Shown: positions 51,172 to 59,183, counted from the first letter of the stretch. The stretch: DNA of 64,000 bases from Paenisporosarcina macmurdoensis (GCF_042658845.1 NZ_JBHSRI010000018.1:1-64000), one strand, 5' to 3'. Numbers and translations are program-made. Notes: generated from the sequence alone by a model not told the origin.

Positions 51172-51969
51172 GTGGGAGAAGCTATCGTAATTACTTCAGG
51201 TAAGGGAGGCGTTGGCAAAACAACGACAACGGCCAACCTTGGGACTGCATTGGCACTTCAAGGCAAGAGAGTTTGTTTAATTGATACGGATATCGGCTTA
51301 CGTAACTTGGACGTTGTACTTGGATTAGAAAACCGTATTATTTATGATTTGGTTGACGTAATCGAAGGGCGATGTAAAGTTCACCAAGCTTTAGTAAAAG
51401 ATAAACGTTTTGACGACAAATTATATCTACTTCCAGCAGCACAAACGACAGACAAAAATGCCATTAATCCGGAACAAATGAAAGAGCTTGTAACGGAATT
51501 AAAACGCGACTATGACTATGTCGTGATCGACTGTCCTGCAGGGATTGAACAAGGCTACAAAAACGCAGTAGCAGGTGCAGACCGCGCAATCGTCGTTACC
51601 ACTCCTGAAATATCAGCAGTGCGTGATGCCGATCGTATCATTGGTTTGCTTGAACAAGAAGATATCGCTCCACCAAAATTAATTATCAACCGTATTCGTC
51701 AACATTTAATGAAATCGGGCGATGCTTTAGATGTTAATGAAATTACTACACATCTTTCCATTGATTTACTTGGTATCATCATGGATGACGAAAGCGTGAT
51801 TACATCTTCTAACAAAGGTGAGCCGGTTGTCATGGACCCAACAAACCGTGCAGCACAAGGCTACCGCAATATCGCACGTCGTATTTTAGGCGAATCAGTA
51901 CCATTAATGTCTATGGATTTACCACGCAAAAACATATTCTCAAAAATTAGAGCCGTTTTCGCAAAATAA
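51172..51969 (+). CDS. minD: Septum site-determining ATPase MinD
   Basis: This membrane-bound ParA/MinD ATPase recruits MinC. It has the deviant Walker A GKGGVGKTTTTANLG (about residues 10-24), switch II VIDCPAGIEQGYKNA and a C-terminal amphipathic membrane-targeting helix (NIFSKIRAVFAK). 265 aa. GTG start behind AAAGGAGG. Terminator follows. Confidence 0.96.
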   Translation: MGEAIVITSGKGGVGKTTTTANLGTALALQGKRVCLIDTDIGLRNLDVVLGLENRIIYDLVDVIEGRCKVHQALVKDKRFDDKLYLLPAAQTTDKNAINPEQMKELVTELKRDYDYVVIDCPAGIEQGYKNAVAGADRAIVVTTPEISAVRDADRIIGLLEQEDIAPPKLIINRIRQHLMKSGDALDVNEITTHLSIDLLGIIMDDESVITSSNKGEPVVMDPTNRAAQGYRNIARRILGESVPLMSMDLPRKNIFSKIRAVFAK

Positions 51970-51976
51970 ATTAGCT

Positions 51977-52013
51977 AAATCCTCCACTTATGATCGAAGT
52001 GGAGGATTTTTTT
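51977..52013 (+). terminator. Intrinsic terminator of the mre-min operon
   Basis: AAATCCTCCACTT pairs perfectly with AAGTGGAGGATTT, followed by TTTT. Confidence 0.85.
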
Positions 52014-52017
52014 AGGA

Positions 52018-53001
52018 GTGAGTAGACTGAATAATTTGAAAACATTCGAGCTGCATGTGTTAAGAATGTGCGTGATGCATTCACGTGTCATGGATAAAAG
52101 AATAGTTAACGAAGATTATCGGGCGACGAAAGCAGGATTCGCTGGCGAGGATAAAGTGAATCGGTTTCTGGAAGAAGTTGTCCTGACGCCAAAGGTTGAA
52201 ATTTATCGGAATATCGTTTTAGACCATGCCCAAATGGATATTATTGTGGTGACTCCGAAGTTGATCTGCATATTAGAAGTGAAAAATATGCGAGGTGAAT
52301 TTTATTTTGATGCTACTTCGAAACAATTTTATCGAGTAATTGACGGGGGCAAGAAGGAAGGTATGAGGAATCCAGAACTTCAATTGCAGCGAGCGGTACG
52401 AGTTTTGCAGAGAAAACTAAATCTAAGAGGAGTAGAGATTTCTGTACAGGGCTTAATTGTATTTGCCAGTCGAGCTGGGATTGTCATGCAACCACCAACG
52501 CTTTTCCGGTCAGTTCCTATCGACGCCATGTGCGGTGCGCTCGAAGAGTTGGAAGCAAAGAGTAATGAGCTGTTAACAAACGACGATTTGAAAAAAATAA
52601 GGCATATTCTGAAACGTGGATCTTATGCGGTTCAGGACGACAGCTTAATGGTGCGCTTGGGGATTTACCGAAATGGGATCCGTCCAGGTGTAAAATGTGG
52701 GAAGTGTTTTGAAGTGGGAATGAAGAGAGTATATTCTACATGGGTGTGCGGTTATTGTGGATGTCATGACAAGGATGCACATATTGCAACATTGCAAGAA
52801 TACCAACTTCTATTTGGCAGCGAAACTACAAGTCGTGATGTGAAGTGGTGGTTGGGGATTGATGATAAAGATTTAACATCAAGAATATTAAAGAGTTGCA
52901 TAGAGAAATATAATGGTAATAATAAAAATAGGGTCTATACATTGAAATTTGAACCATGGCGATTGGATGCATTTTTAGCGTATGAAATGAAGAAGCGATA
53001 G
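52018..53001 (+). CDS. NERD-domain protein with zinc ribbon
   Basis: A 320-aa-class protein whose N-terminal half is a nuclease-related domain (GEDKVNRFL, AQMDIIVVTPKLICILEVKN with the acidic D...E.K pattern of the fold, about residues 45-130). A C-terminal zinc ribbon (CGKCFEVG...WVCGYCGC) follows. The start is doubtful. The GTG at 52018 overlaps the AGGAG site, and the codon at ideal distance (8 nt, 52027) is CTG; a TTG at 52036 is possible. The biological role of NERD proteins is unsettled. It lies in the gap between minD and spoIVFA and is followed by a terminator and a 21-nt array. Confidence 0.75.
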   Translation: MSRLNNLKTFELHVLRMCVMHSRVMDKRIVNEDYRATKAGFAGEDKVNRFLEEVVLTPKVEIYRNIVLDHAQMDIIVVTPKLICILEVKNMRGEFYFDATSKQFYRVIDGGKKEGMRNPELQLQRAVRVLQRKLNLRGVEISVQGLIVFASRAGIVMQPPTLFRSVPIDAMCGALEELEAKSNELLTNDDLKKIRHILKRGSYAVQDDSLMVRLGIYRNGIRPGVKCGKCFEVGMKRVYSTWVCGYCGCHDKDAHIATLQEYQLLFGSETTSRDVKWWLGIDDKDLTSRILKSCIEKYNGNNKNRVYTLKFEPWRLDAFLAYEMKKR

Positions 53002-53063
53002 CGGAAAGAGTTTTCTGCTAAAAATCACTTTCTAATAATAGTGAATATGAAAATCTTAATTTG

Positions 53064-53097
53064 GCAGCCTTTCGCTCATGCGAAAGGCTGCGTTTTT
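53064..53097 (+). terminator. Intrinsic terminator of the NERD gene
   Basis: GCAGCCTTTCG pairs perfectly (11 bp) with CGAAAGGCTGC, followed by GTTTTTG. The following leader and array have an inverted relative at 59.0-59.7 kb, also placed directly after a terminator. Confidence 0.85.
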
Positions 53098-53240
53098 GTT
53101 GGGGAGAATCGAGTGGGAATTAGGAGGAAATTGGATAGTTGCGACAATAACGGAAGAAGTTGCGAGGATATGATCAAAAGTTGCGACAATAACAAGAAAA
53201 GTTGCGACGAAATCGCCAATAGTTGCGACAATCCCACCCG
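53098..53240 (+). repeat. Leader L2 and 21-nt periodic array E, core AGTTGCGACAAT
   Basis: The leader GGGAGAATCGAGTGGGAATT-AGGAGG-AAATTGGAT (53102-53136; one base differs from its 59-kb copies) is followed by units at 53137, 53158, 53179, 53200 and 53221, each exactly 21 bases apart. Cores are AGTTGCGACAAT, AGTTGCGAGGAT, AGTTGCGACAAT, AGTTGCGACGAA and AGTTGCGACAAT. The leader and core recur in inverted orientation at 59.0-59.65 kb. The frame with SCDNNGR-type heptads is open, but see array F, whose 20-nt steps break any fixed frame. Confidence 0.85.
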
Positions 53241-53361
53241 ATTTCACCTCAAAACCCCATATCTCGAAGTAATCCAAATAACCATCACCTCAAAATCCAT
53301 ATATCCATAGAAATATATAAAACCACGTCTGCATATACTACCCGAAAAGGGGGGCTGCGGC

Positions 53362-53922
53362 ATGAAATCTGCACAAAAATGGATCTTTGCATGTATATTC
53401 ACCGTCGGCATCATTGCAATCATTCAAATCCAAGAGCAAAAAGGTGAAACTTCACAACTTCGCACACTATTTACCCAAGGGAAGGATATTCAAATGGTTC
53501 GCGAATTTGTACTAGCGAAATTACCAAGAGATTATCAACCTGAACTCATTCCTGTGGCAGCGACTCCCAAAGATCCTATGATACCGACGATGGCGACGTA
53601 CGAGTCTATGCAGCCTTATGAGCAAGGCGTTCTCGTTTCATACAATACACCGATTCAAGTTACTGCGAGAGAAGATGGCATCATTCTGTTTACTGGACAT
53701 ACGCGTCATACGGGGAAAACGATGACGGTTCTTTATGATGGTGGAGATATTGTGACCTATGGATTTGTGGAAAACTTTTCTAACTTGCCTTATACAGCGG
53801 TTGCAGCCAATGACTTAATCGCGGAAGTGAAACCGGGATCAATGTTTGTGAAAATAGAACGCGGTGGTATAACTTTGGAGCCGTCTGCGGTTACAGAATG
53901 GATGACGGATGTACTTTACTAA
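53362..53922 (+). CDS. spoIVFA: SpoIVFA, regulator of the SpoIVFB protease (short form)
   Basis: A bitopic protein: one membrane helix (about 6-22, WIFACIFTVGIIAIIQI) and an extracytoplasmic LytM/M23-like domain (PIQVTAREDGIILFTG, TMTVLYDGGDIVTYGFVENF). It lacks the full catalytic His set of M23 peptidases, as in B. subtilis, where it holds SpoIVFB inactive until SpoIVB cuts it. 186 aa compared with about 264 in B. subtilis; the missing part is N-terminal. It overlaps spoIVFB by 14 nt. Confidence 0.88.
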   Translation: MKSAQKWIFACIFTVGIIAIIQIQEQKGETSQLRTLFTQGKDIQMVREFVLAKLPRDYQPELIPVAATPKDPMIPTMATYESMQPYEQGVLVSYNTPIQVTAREDGIILFTGHTRHTGKTMTVLYDGGDIVTYGFVENFSNLPYTAVAANDLIAEVKPGSMFVKIERGGITLEPSAVTEWMTDVLY

Positions 53923-54508
53923 GATTCGCATGCACCCCATTATGATCCCGATTATTATTTACTTGATTGCTACGGCGCAACTTGCGCATTACAGCATTAT
54001 TATTTGTTCATTACTCATTCATGAATTTGGCCATATTGCGGCAGCTAAATGGACGGGCCATAAAATGACTAGTTGTACGATCCTTCCTTATGGTGGAGTC
54101 ATTAAAATTAAAAATCTTTATCTTGCTCCGCCTCATCATCAGTGGCTCATTGCAATTGCTGGGCCACTAGCAACGGCAATCCTCTATTTAATTGCGCAAT
54201 TTTTTGATTTTCCAGGACAAGCTTTTTTTAATAAAGTTCAGTTGACGATACTTGCGTTAAATTTAATTCCCATTTTGCCTTTAGATGGTGGACAAGCATT
54301 GAAGGCTATCCTTCCGAAATATCATCAAAACACCCATTTAGCACTGTCTATCTGTGTTTCAACCATGCTTATTTTAGTTACATATGATCAACTGCATCTT
54401 GCATTTATTTTTACGTTTATCGCATTCCAAAATATTCGTACGTGGCAATATCGAAAGTATGATGAAGTTTTCAATAAAATTGTGACTAAGCAGTTGACGC
54501 TACCCTAG
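53909..54508 (+). CDS. spoIVFB: SpoIVFB, intramembrane metalloprotease for pro-sigma-K (no CBS domain)
   Basis: A site-2 protease with the zinc motif HEFGH (about residue 44), the third ligand in LPLDGGQAL (about 129) and five to six membrane helices. It activates sigma-K in the mother cell. 199 aa compared with about 288 in B. subtilis: the C-terminal CBS domain is missing. Translationally coupled to spoIVFA. Confidence 0.9.
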   Translation: MYFTKIRMHPIMIPIIIYLIATAQLAHYSIIICSLLIHEFGHIAAAKWTGHKMTSCTILPYGGVIKIKNLYLAPPHHQWLIAIAGPLATAILYLIAQFFDFPGQAFFNKVQLTILALNLIPILPLDGGQALKAILPKYHQNTHLALSICVSTMLILVTYDQLHLAFIFTFIAFQNIRTWQYRKYDEVFNKIVTKQLTLP

Positions 54509-54522
54509 CATTATGGTAAAGT
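54494..54522 (+). promoter_or_regulatory. Promoter of rplU-prp-rpmA
   Basis: TTGACG (54494-54499), 17 bases, TAAAGT (54517-54522), overlapping the end of spoIVFB and directly before the L21 leader. Confidence 0.55.
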
Positions 54523-54524
54523 TT

Positions 54525-54637
54525 TAATGTTATTGTTTGTAGCACCCGTGCTACTACAACCGCTCTGAAGAGGTTAAAGCATCTGAAAAGATCACCTCAT
54601 TTAAGGCGAGTCTGAGTCTAAGAGGAGGTGCAGTAAA
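54525..54637 (+). ncRNA. Ribosomal protein L21 leader
   Basis: The 5' leader of rplU contains the hairpin GTAGCAC-CC-GTGCTAC and the short stem CCTCT-GA-AGAGG-like segment, in the place where the known Bacillota L21 leader occurs. It ends with AAGAGGAGGTG before the ATG. Known to be an autoregulatory leader in the family; the identification here is by position and hairpin pattern, not by a model search. Confidence 0.65.
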
Positions 54638-54946
54638 ATGTACGCAATTATTGAAACTGGTGGTAAGCAAATCAAAGTTGAAAAAGGTCAAGAGATCTAC
54701 ATCGAAAAATTAGGTGTTGATGCTGAAGACGTTTTCACATTTGACAAAGTATTATTCGTAGGTGGAGACAATGTGAAAGTTGGAGTTCCTTTCGTTGAAG
54801 GAGCAACAGTTAAAGCTACAGTCGTGAAAAACGGCAAAGCAAAAAAAATCACTGTTTTCAAATATAAAGCCAAAAAGAACTATCATCGTAAATTAGGTCA
54901 TCGTCAGCCTTACACGAAACTTGTTATTGATTCGATCAATTTATAA
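54638..54946 (+). CDS. rplU: 50S ribosomal protein L21
   Basis: A 102-aa protein with MYAIIETGGKQIKVEKGQ at the N-terminus and the RNA-binding segment FKYKAKKNYHRKLGHRQPYT near the C-terminus; both are family signatures. AGGAGGTG precedes it. Confidence 0.98.
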   Translation: MYAIIETGGKQIKVEKGQEIYIEKLGVDAEDVFTFDKVLFVGGDNVKVGVPFVEGATVKATVVKNGKAKKITVFKYKAKKNYHRKLGHRQPYTKLVIDSINL

Positions 54947-54959
54947 GATGGTGTAACAG

Positions 54960-55295
54960 ATGATTAAAGTAACGATCGATAAAAATCAATCCAATGACAT
55001 TCTTTCTTTTGAAATGAAAGGCCATGCAGATTTTGCTGAACATGGAAAAGATTTAGTATGCGCAGCCGCAACAGCTGTTTCTTTTGGAGCAGTTAATGCA
55101 ATCGCTGAACTTACGAAGGTTATTCCAGATGTGAAGCAAGGACAAGACGGCGGATTTCTCAAAGTCTCGTTTTCGCAGGACTTAGTTCCAAAAACGAATG
55201 AACAGGTACAATTAATTGTACAAGCGATGATTGTTTCTTTACAAACGATTGAAAAAGACTATGGACAGTATATAAAAATAACCTTCAAAAAGTAG
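54960..55295 (+). CDS. prp: Ribosomal-processing cysteine protease Prp
   Basis: Prp (YsxB) removes the N-terminal extension of L27. The catalytic His in MKGHADFAEHGKDLVCAAAT (about residue 22) and the Cys (about 34) are both present. 111 aa. It lies between rplU and rpmA, and rpmA here does carry the cleavable extension, so the pair is functionally consistent. Confidence 0.95.
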   Translation: MIKVTIDKNQSNDILSFEMKGHADFAEHGKDLVCAAATAVSFGAVNAIAELTKVIPDVKQGQDGGFLKVSFSQDLVPKTNEQVQLIVQAMIVSLQTIEKDYGQYIKITFKK

Positions 55296-55307
55296 GGGGT
55301 GAAATAA

Positions 55308-55601
55308 ATGATGTTAAGATTAGATCTTCAGTTTTTCGCTTCGAAAAAGGGAGTAGGTTCGACTCGTAACGGACGTGACTCACAATCAAAACGCCTTGGC
55401 GCTAAACGCGCTGATGGTCAACACGTATCAGGTGGTTCGATTTTATACCGTCAACGCGGTACTAAAATTTATCCAGGTGAAAACGTAGGCCGTGGTGGAG
55501 ATGACACACTTTTTGCGAAAGTTGACGGAATTGTACGCTTTGAGCGTTATGGCCGCGACAAGAAAAAAGTTAGTGTATATCCTGTAGCTCAAGAAGCTTA
55601 A
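55308..55601 (+). CDS. rpmA: 50S ribosomal protein L27 with Prp-cleaved extension
   Basis: Starts (M)MLRLDLQFFA|SKKGVGSTRNGRD: the LQFFA segment is the Bacillota-type propeptide removed by Prp. The rest (GSILYRQRGTKIYPGENVGRG) is standard L27. 97 aa. Two adjacent ATGs (55308 and 55311) are possible behind GGGGGTGA; homologues begin at the second. Confidence 0.97.
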   Translation: MMLRLDLQFFASKKGVGSTRNGRDSQSKRLGAKRADGQHVSGGSILYRQRGTKIYPGENVGRGGDDTLFAKVDGIVRFERYGRDKKKVSVYPVAQEA

Positions 55602-55611
55602 TTCAAACAGC

Positions 55612-55645
55612 CAAAGGACTGCATAACTGCAGTCCTTTTTCTTTT
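55612..55645 (+). terminator. Intrinsic terminator of rplU-prp-rpmA
   Basis: AAAGGACTGC pairs with GCAGTCCTTT around ATAACT, followed by TTCTTTTTT. Confidence 0.85.
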
Positions 55646-55745
55646 TTCAAAAAATAATAGAAAAGCACTTGAATGACAATATTCTGTGTATAGTTCGAGT
55701 GGCGCATTGAGCTTTTCTAATTTGCAACAAAATCGCTTCATTTCT

Positions 55746-55754
55746 TGGTATACT
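55746..55754 (+). promoter_or_regulatory. Extended -10 promoter-like site before spo0B
   Basis: TGG-TATACT gives an extended -10 about 40 bases before spo0B; no good -35 is visible. It would let spo0B-obgE be expressed apart from the L27 operon. Confidence 0.4.
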
Positions 55755-55790
55755 TAGGAAATGAGATTAGCATAATGGAGAGTGTGACAT

Positions 55791-56321
55791 ATGGCCGACA
55801 AAGCGTTTTCAGTAAATGAGGCATTGCGATTTGCCAAACATGATTTTTTAAATCAGTTGCAGCTTATTAAAATGAATATTGATCTTGCACGACTGGATGA
55901 TGCGAAAGCGGTAATTGATCACTATACCAATGAAGTTAAAGCATTATATGAATTATCGAAGCTAAGTTTACCGCTCACTTCTGAGTGGTTACAAACCGTA
56001 AATTGGCGTTTTGCCGGTTTTCAAGTGAACATATCAAGTGATATTGAGACTACCTGTAAACCACATTTAGATGAACCGATTCGTGAAGTGCTTGAACAAG
56101 CTATAAAAATATTGCACAAAGAATTAAGTCCTTTTACAGAACAACTATTGCACATTCATATTGTGTGCAACCAGTCTGATTTCAAACTAACGTTTGATGC
56201 AAAAGGTGAATGGGAACCATTAAGGCATGACATTAATTACGAACCACAAGTAACACTGACCCATGAATGCAAAACGACCAAGAATTGGCGTTTTCATATA
56301 GAAGAAAGCAAGGAGGGATAG
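55791..56321 (+). CDS. spo0B: Sporulation phosphotransferase Spo0B
   Basis: Spo0B passes phosphate from Spo0F-P to Spo0A. The active His lies in ALRFAKHDFLNQLQLIKMNI (about residue 17), matching the RHDWMNKLQLI-type motif. A helical hairpin dimerisation region and a degenerate kinase-like C-terminal domain follow. 176 aa. Followed by obgE three bases later, as in B. subtilis. Confidence 0.9.
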   Translation: MADKAFSVNEALRFAKHDFLNQLQLIKMNIDLARLDDAKAVIDHYTNEVKALYELSKLSLPLTSEWLQTVNWRFAGFQVNISSDIETTCKPHLDEPIREVLEQAIKILHKELSPFTEQLLHIHIVCNQSDFKLTFDAKGEWEPLRHDINYEPQVTLTHECKTTKNWRFHIEESKEG

Positions 56322-56324
56322 TCT

Positions 56325-57614
56325 ATGTTTGTAGATCACGTAAAGATATCCATTAAAGGCGGAGACGGCGGAGACGGTATGGTAGCGTTTCGTCGCGAAA
56401 AGTATGTTCCAAACGGTGGACCCGCAGGCGGAGATGGCGGCCGTGGAGGAAACGTAATTTTTGAAGTAGAAGAAGGATTACGTACACTAATGGACTTCCG
56501 TTACAAACGATTTTTTAAAGCGGACCGTGGAGATCACGGACAAAGTAAAAACATGCACGGTCGCGGTGCAGATGATTTAATCATTAAAGTTCCACCAGGT
56601 ACAGTTGTTATGACTGAAGAAGACGGACCGGTATTAGCCGATTTAGTTGAACATGGTCAACAAGCGATTATTGCTAAAGGTGGTCGTGGAGGACGTGGAA
56701 ACTCACGTTTTACAACGCCTCAAAATCCAGCACCTGAACTTTCTGAAAAAGGCGAACCTGGCCAAGAAATCGAAATTGTTTTAGAGTTGAAGGTATTAGC
56801 TGATGTTGGTTTAGTTGGATTCCCAAGTGTTGGGAAATCTACATTATTATCAGTTGTTTCTGCAGCAAAACCTAAAATTGCGGCATATCATTTCACTACG
56901 ATTGTTCCTAACTTAGGAATGGTTGAAACGACAGATCACCGTAGCTTTGCCATGGCCGATTTGCCAGGTCTTATTGAAGGCGCAAGCCAAGGTATTGGTC
57001 TAGGTCACCAATTCTTACGTCATATCGAACGTACACGAGTAATTGTGCATGTTATTGATATGTCTGGTATTGAAGGACGCGATCCATTTGAGGATTATGT
57101 GACAATTAACGATGAACTTCGTCAATACAACTTGCGTTTAACTGAGCGTCCACAATTAGTAGTTGCCAATAAAATGGACATGCCGGATTCAGAAGAAAAC
57201 TTAGCCGAATTCCGTAAGAAATTACCGGAAGATGTAAAGGTATTCCCGATTTCAGCACTTTCACGTAAAGGCTTAAACGAACTATTATTCGCTATTGCCG
57301 ATCTTTTAGAAGTAACAGAAGATTTCTTACTTCACGAAATGGATGAAGAAGAATCTGATAAAACGGTTCTTTACAAGCACACATCTGAACGTGAAGGATT
57401 CGACGTTACACGTGATGATGATGGAGCATTTGTATTAACTGGATTCTCACTGGAACGCTTATTCAAAATGACCGACTTCTCTCGTGAAGATTCAATTCGT
57501 CGTTTCGCTCGTCAAATGCGTGGAATGGGTGTTGATGAAGCCCTTCGCGAAAAAGGCGCAGAAAATGGCGATATTGTAAGACTTCTTGAATTCGAATTTG
57601 AATTTATGGATTAG
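56325..57614 (+). CDS. obgE: GTPase Obg (CgtA)
   Basis: An essential GTPase linked to ribosome assembly and stress. It has the Gly-rich OBG fold (GGDGGDGMVAFRREKYVPNG), G1 GFPSVGKST (about residue 165), G3 DLPGLIEGA, G4 NKMDM, and the C-terminal OCT domain (about 345-429). 429 aa. AAGGAGG is placed eight bases upstream. Confidence 0.97.
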   Translation: MFVDHVKISIKGGDGGDGMVAFRREKYVPNGGPAGGDGGRGGNVIFEVEEGLRTLMDFRYKRFFKADRGDHGQSKNMHGRGADDLIIKVPPGTVVMTEEDGPVLADLVEHGQQAIIAKGGRGGRGNSRFTTPQNPAPELSEKGEPGQEIEIVLELKVLADVGLVGFPSVGKSTLLSVVSAAKPKIAAYHFTTIVPNLGMVETTDHRSFAMADLPGLIEGASQGIGLGHQFLRHIERTRVIVHVIDMSGIEGRDPFEDYVTINDELRQYNLRLTERPQLVVANKMDMPDSEENLAEFRKKLPEDVKVFPISALSRKGLNELLFAIADLLEVTEDFLLHEMDEEESDKTVLYKHTSEREGFDVTRDDDGAFVLTGFSLERLFKMTDFSREDSIRRFARQMRGMGVDEALREKGAENGDIVRLLEFEFEFMD

Positions 57615-57631
57615 AAAGTGAGGATGGATAA

Positions 57632-58087
57632 ATGAAAGACGTATCTGAACAACGATATTTTTTAGTTCGCGAAGATGTGTTGACGGAAGCAATGCAAAAA
57701 ACACTTGATGCCAAGGAGTTATTGCAGAGTGGAGAAGTCGCGTCGATTTGGGACGCGGTAAAAAAAGTGGACTTATCACGTAGCGCTTTTTATAAATATC
57801 GAGATGCCGTCTTTCCATTCCATTCCATTGTTCGCGAACGTATTTTAACAGTGTTTTTGCAACTAGAAGATCGCAATGGAACTTTGGCTACGTTGCTTCA
57901 TACCGTTGCAGAAACACAATGTAATGTGTTGACGATTCATCAATCCATCCCTATCCAAGGGCGCGCCAATGTGACGCTTTCTTTGGATGTAACGGCGATG
58001 AATGTACAATTGGATGATTTCCTACAACAATTGAAACGTTTAGATTTTGTGGAGTCAGCAGAAGTTATTAGTTCTGGTGCATCTTAA
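57632..58087 (+). CDS. pheB: ACT-domain protein PheB
   Basis: A 151-aa protein with an N-terminal helix-turn-helix-like segment (EAMQKTLDAKELLQSGEVAS, VDLSRSAFYKYRD) and a C-terminal ACT domain (RILTVFLQLEDRNGTLATLL, about 75-150). It lies between obgE and pheA as in B. subtilis. The ACT domain suggests amino-acid sensing; the function is not established. Confidence 0.9.
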   Translation: MKDVSEQRYFLVREDVLTEAMQKTLDAKELLQSGEVASIWDAVKKVDLSRSAFYKYRDAVFPFHSIVRERILTVFLQLEDRNGTLATLLHTVAETQCNVLTIHQSIPIQGRANVTLSLDVTAMNVQLDDFLQQLKRLDFVESAEVISSGAS

Positions 58088-58099
58088 GGAGTGTTTAAC

Positions 58100-58972
58100 A
58101 TGGTAAAACAAACGTGGGAATCACGCGTTGCTTATTTAGGACCAGAAGCATCCTTTACACATTTAGCAGCAGGTGAAGTGTTTGCAGGGGAGTGGCTAGT
58201 GCCATATGCGACCATTCCAGAGTGTATAGAAGCAGTGGCAAACGATGAAGTAGAATTTGCCGTAGTGCCGCTTGAAAATGCTCTAGAGGGCTCTGTACCC
58301 CTAACCATTGATTATTTGTTTCATGATGTACAATTACACGTTTCAGCAGAAATTTTATCACCAATTCAGCAACATTTTATGGTTCATCCTGAGCAAGTTC
58401 CGAACTGGCAAGATATCGAATCGGTATTTTCCCACCCTCATGCACTCGCCCAGTGTCATAAATATTTGTACTATCGTTTTCGTGGGATACCTTTAGAACA
58501 GACCACATCAACTGCTGCTGCAGCTAAATTTGTGTCTGAACATCCCGAGTCAACTTTTGCTGCCATTGGTAATGAATTTGCTGCGAAGAAATATGGATTA
58601 ACCATTGTGGAATCGAATATTCATGATTTTCATTTCAATCATACTCGTTTCTTTGTTCTTCAAAAAGCAAATAGGAAGCTAACTAAAACTGGTCATGACG
58701 AATCGCCTAAAACGACTCTAATGATCACTTTACCAGTAGATGACCGATCAGGTGCCCTACATCAAGTGTTATCTGTATTTGCCTGGCGTCAATTGAATTT
58801 AAGTAAAATTGAATCGCGTCCTCTAAAAACAGGGCTTGGTCATTATTTCTTTATTGTTGATGTTCTAGAAGATGAAAATGCAACGATGATGCAAGGTGCG
58901 AAAGACGAACTACGCGCTTTAGGATGCGAAGTGAAATCTCTCGGAACTTATTTTACATACAAAAAGGAATGA
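58100..58972 (+). CDS. pheA: Prephenate dehydratase
   Basis: PheA converts prephenate to phenylpyruvate in phenylalanine synthesis. It shows VAYLGPEASFTHLAA, EFAVVPLENALEGSV, the catalytic-region Thr-rich TTSTAAAAKFVSE and NHTRFFVL, then the regulatory ACT domain with the ESRPLKTGLGHYFFIVD motif for Phe feedback. 290 aa. ATG 58100 follows AAGGAG by eight bases; GTG 58091 overlaps that site. Confidence 0.95.
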   Translation: MVKQTWESRVAYLGPEASFTHLAAGEVFAGEWLVPYATIPECIEAVANDEVEFAVVPLENALEGSVPLTIDYLFHDVQLHVSAEILSPIQQHFMVHPEQVPNWQDIESVFSHPHALAQCHKYLYYRFRGIPLEQTTSTAAAAKFVSEHPESTFAAIGNEFAAKKYGLTIVESNIHDFHFNHTRFFVLQKANRKLTKTGHDESPKTTLMITLPVDDRSGALHQVLSVFAWRQLNLSKIESRPLKTGLGHYFFIVDVLEDENATMMQGAKDELRALGCEVKSLGTYFTYKKE

Positions 58973-59000
58973 TTGCAGACTCTGCGATCATTCCTTTTTT
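58961..59000 (+). terminator. Intrinsic terminator of pheA
   Basis: AAAAAGGAATGAT pairs with ATCATTCCTTTTT; the loop carries an inner GCA/TGC pair. It overlaps the pheA stop. Confidence 0.85.
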
Positions 59001-59023
59001 ATATTGGATGATTTTCGTATTTC

Positions 59024-59112
59024 GTTGCAACTTTCTTGATATGGTTGCAACTTTTCTATTTTCGTTGCAACTTATGCTCTTTTTGTTGCAACTTTCTGGA
59101 TTTCGTTGCAAC
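59024..59112 (-). repeat. 20/21-nt periodic array F, core GTTGCAAC
   Basis: GTTGCAAC cores start at 59024, 59044, 59064, 59085 and 59105, with spacings of 20, 20, 21 and 20. GTTGCAAC is a perfect palindrome. The array is related in inverted orientation to array E at 53.1 kb and is bordered on its right by the same L2 leader (minus strand). The 20-nt steps mean a fixed heptapeptide frame cannot be maintained. Confidence 0.85.
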
Positions 59113-59152
59113 TATCCAATTACCTCCTAATTCCCACTCGATTCTCCCACAG

Positions 59153-59183
59153 AAAAACAGCCCATCGCGTAAGCGTTGGGCTG
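59153..59183 (-). terminator. Terminator-like hairpin of the tandem unit, copy 1
   Basis: CAGCCCATCGC...GCGTTGGGCTG with a T run on the minus strand. It is the duplicated relative of the niaR terminator at 59649, repeated again at 59403-59433. Confidence 0.65.

Noticed and set aside
53041..53310. 89-codon ORF with SCDNNxx heptads
   Set aside because: It begins inside the terminator hairpin of the NERD gene and consists of leader plus array. The copies near 59 kb have a stop in the equivalent leader frame.
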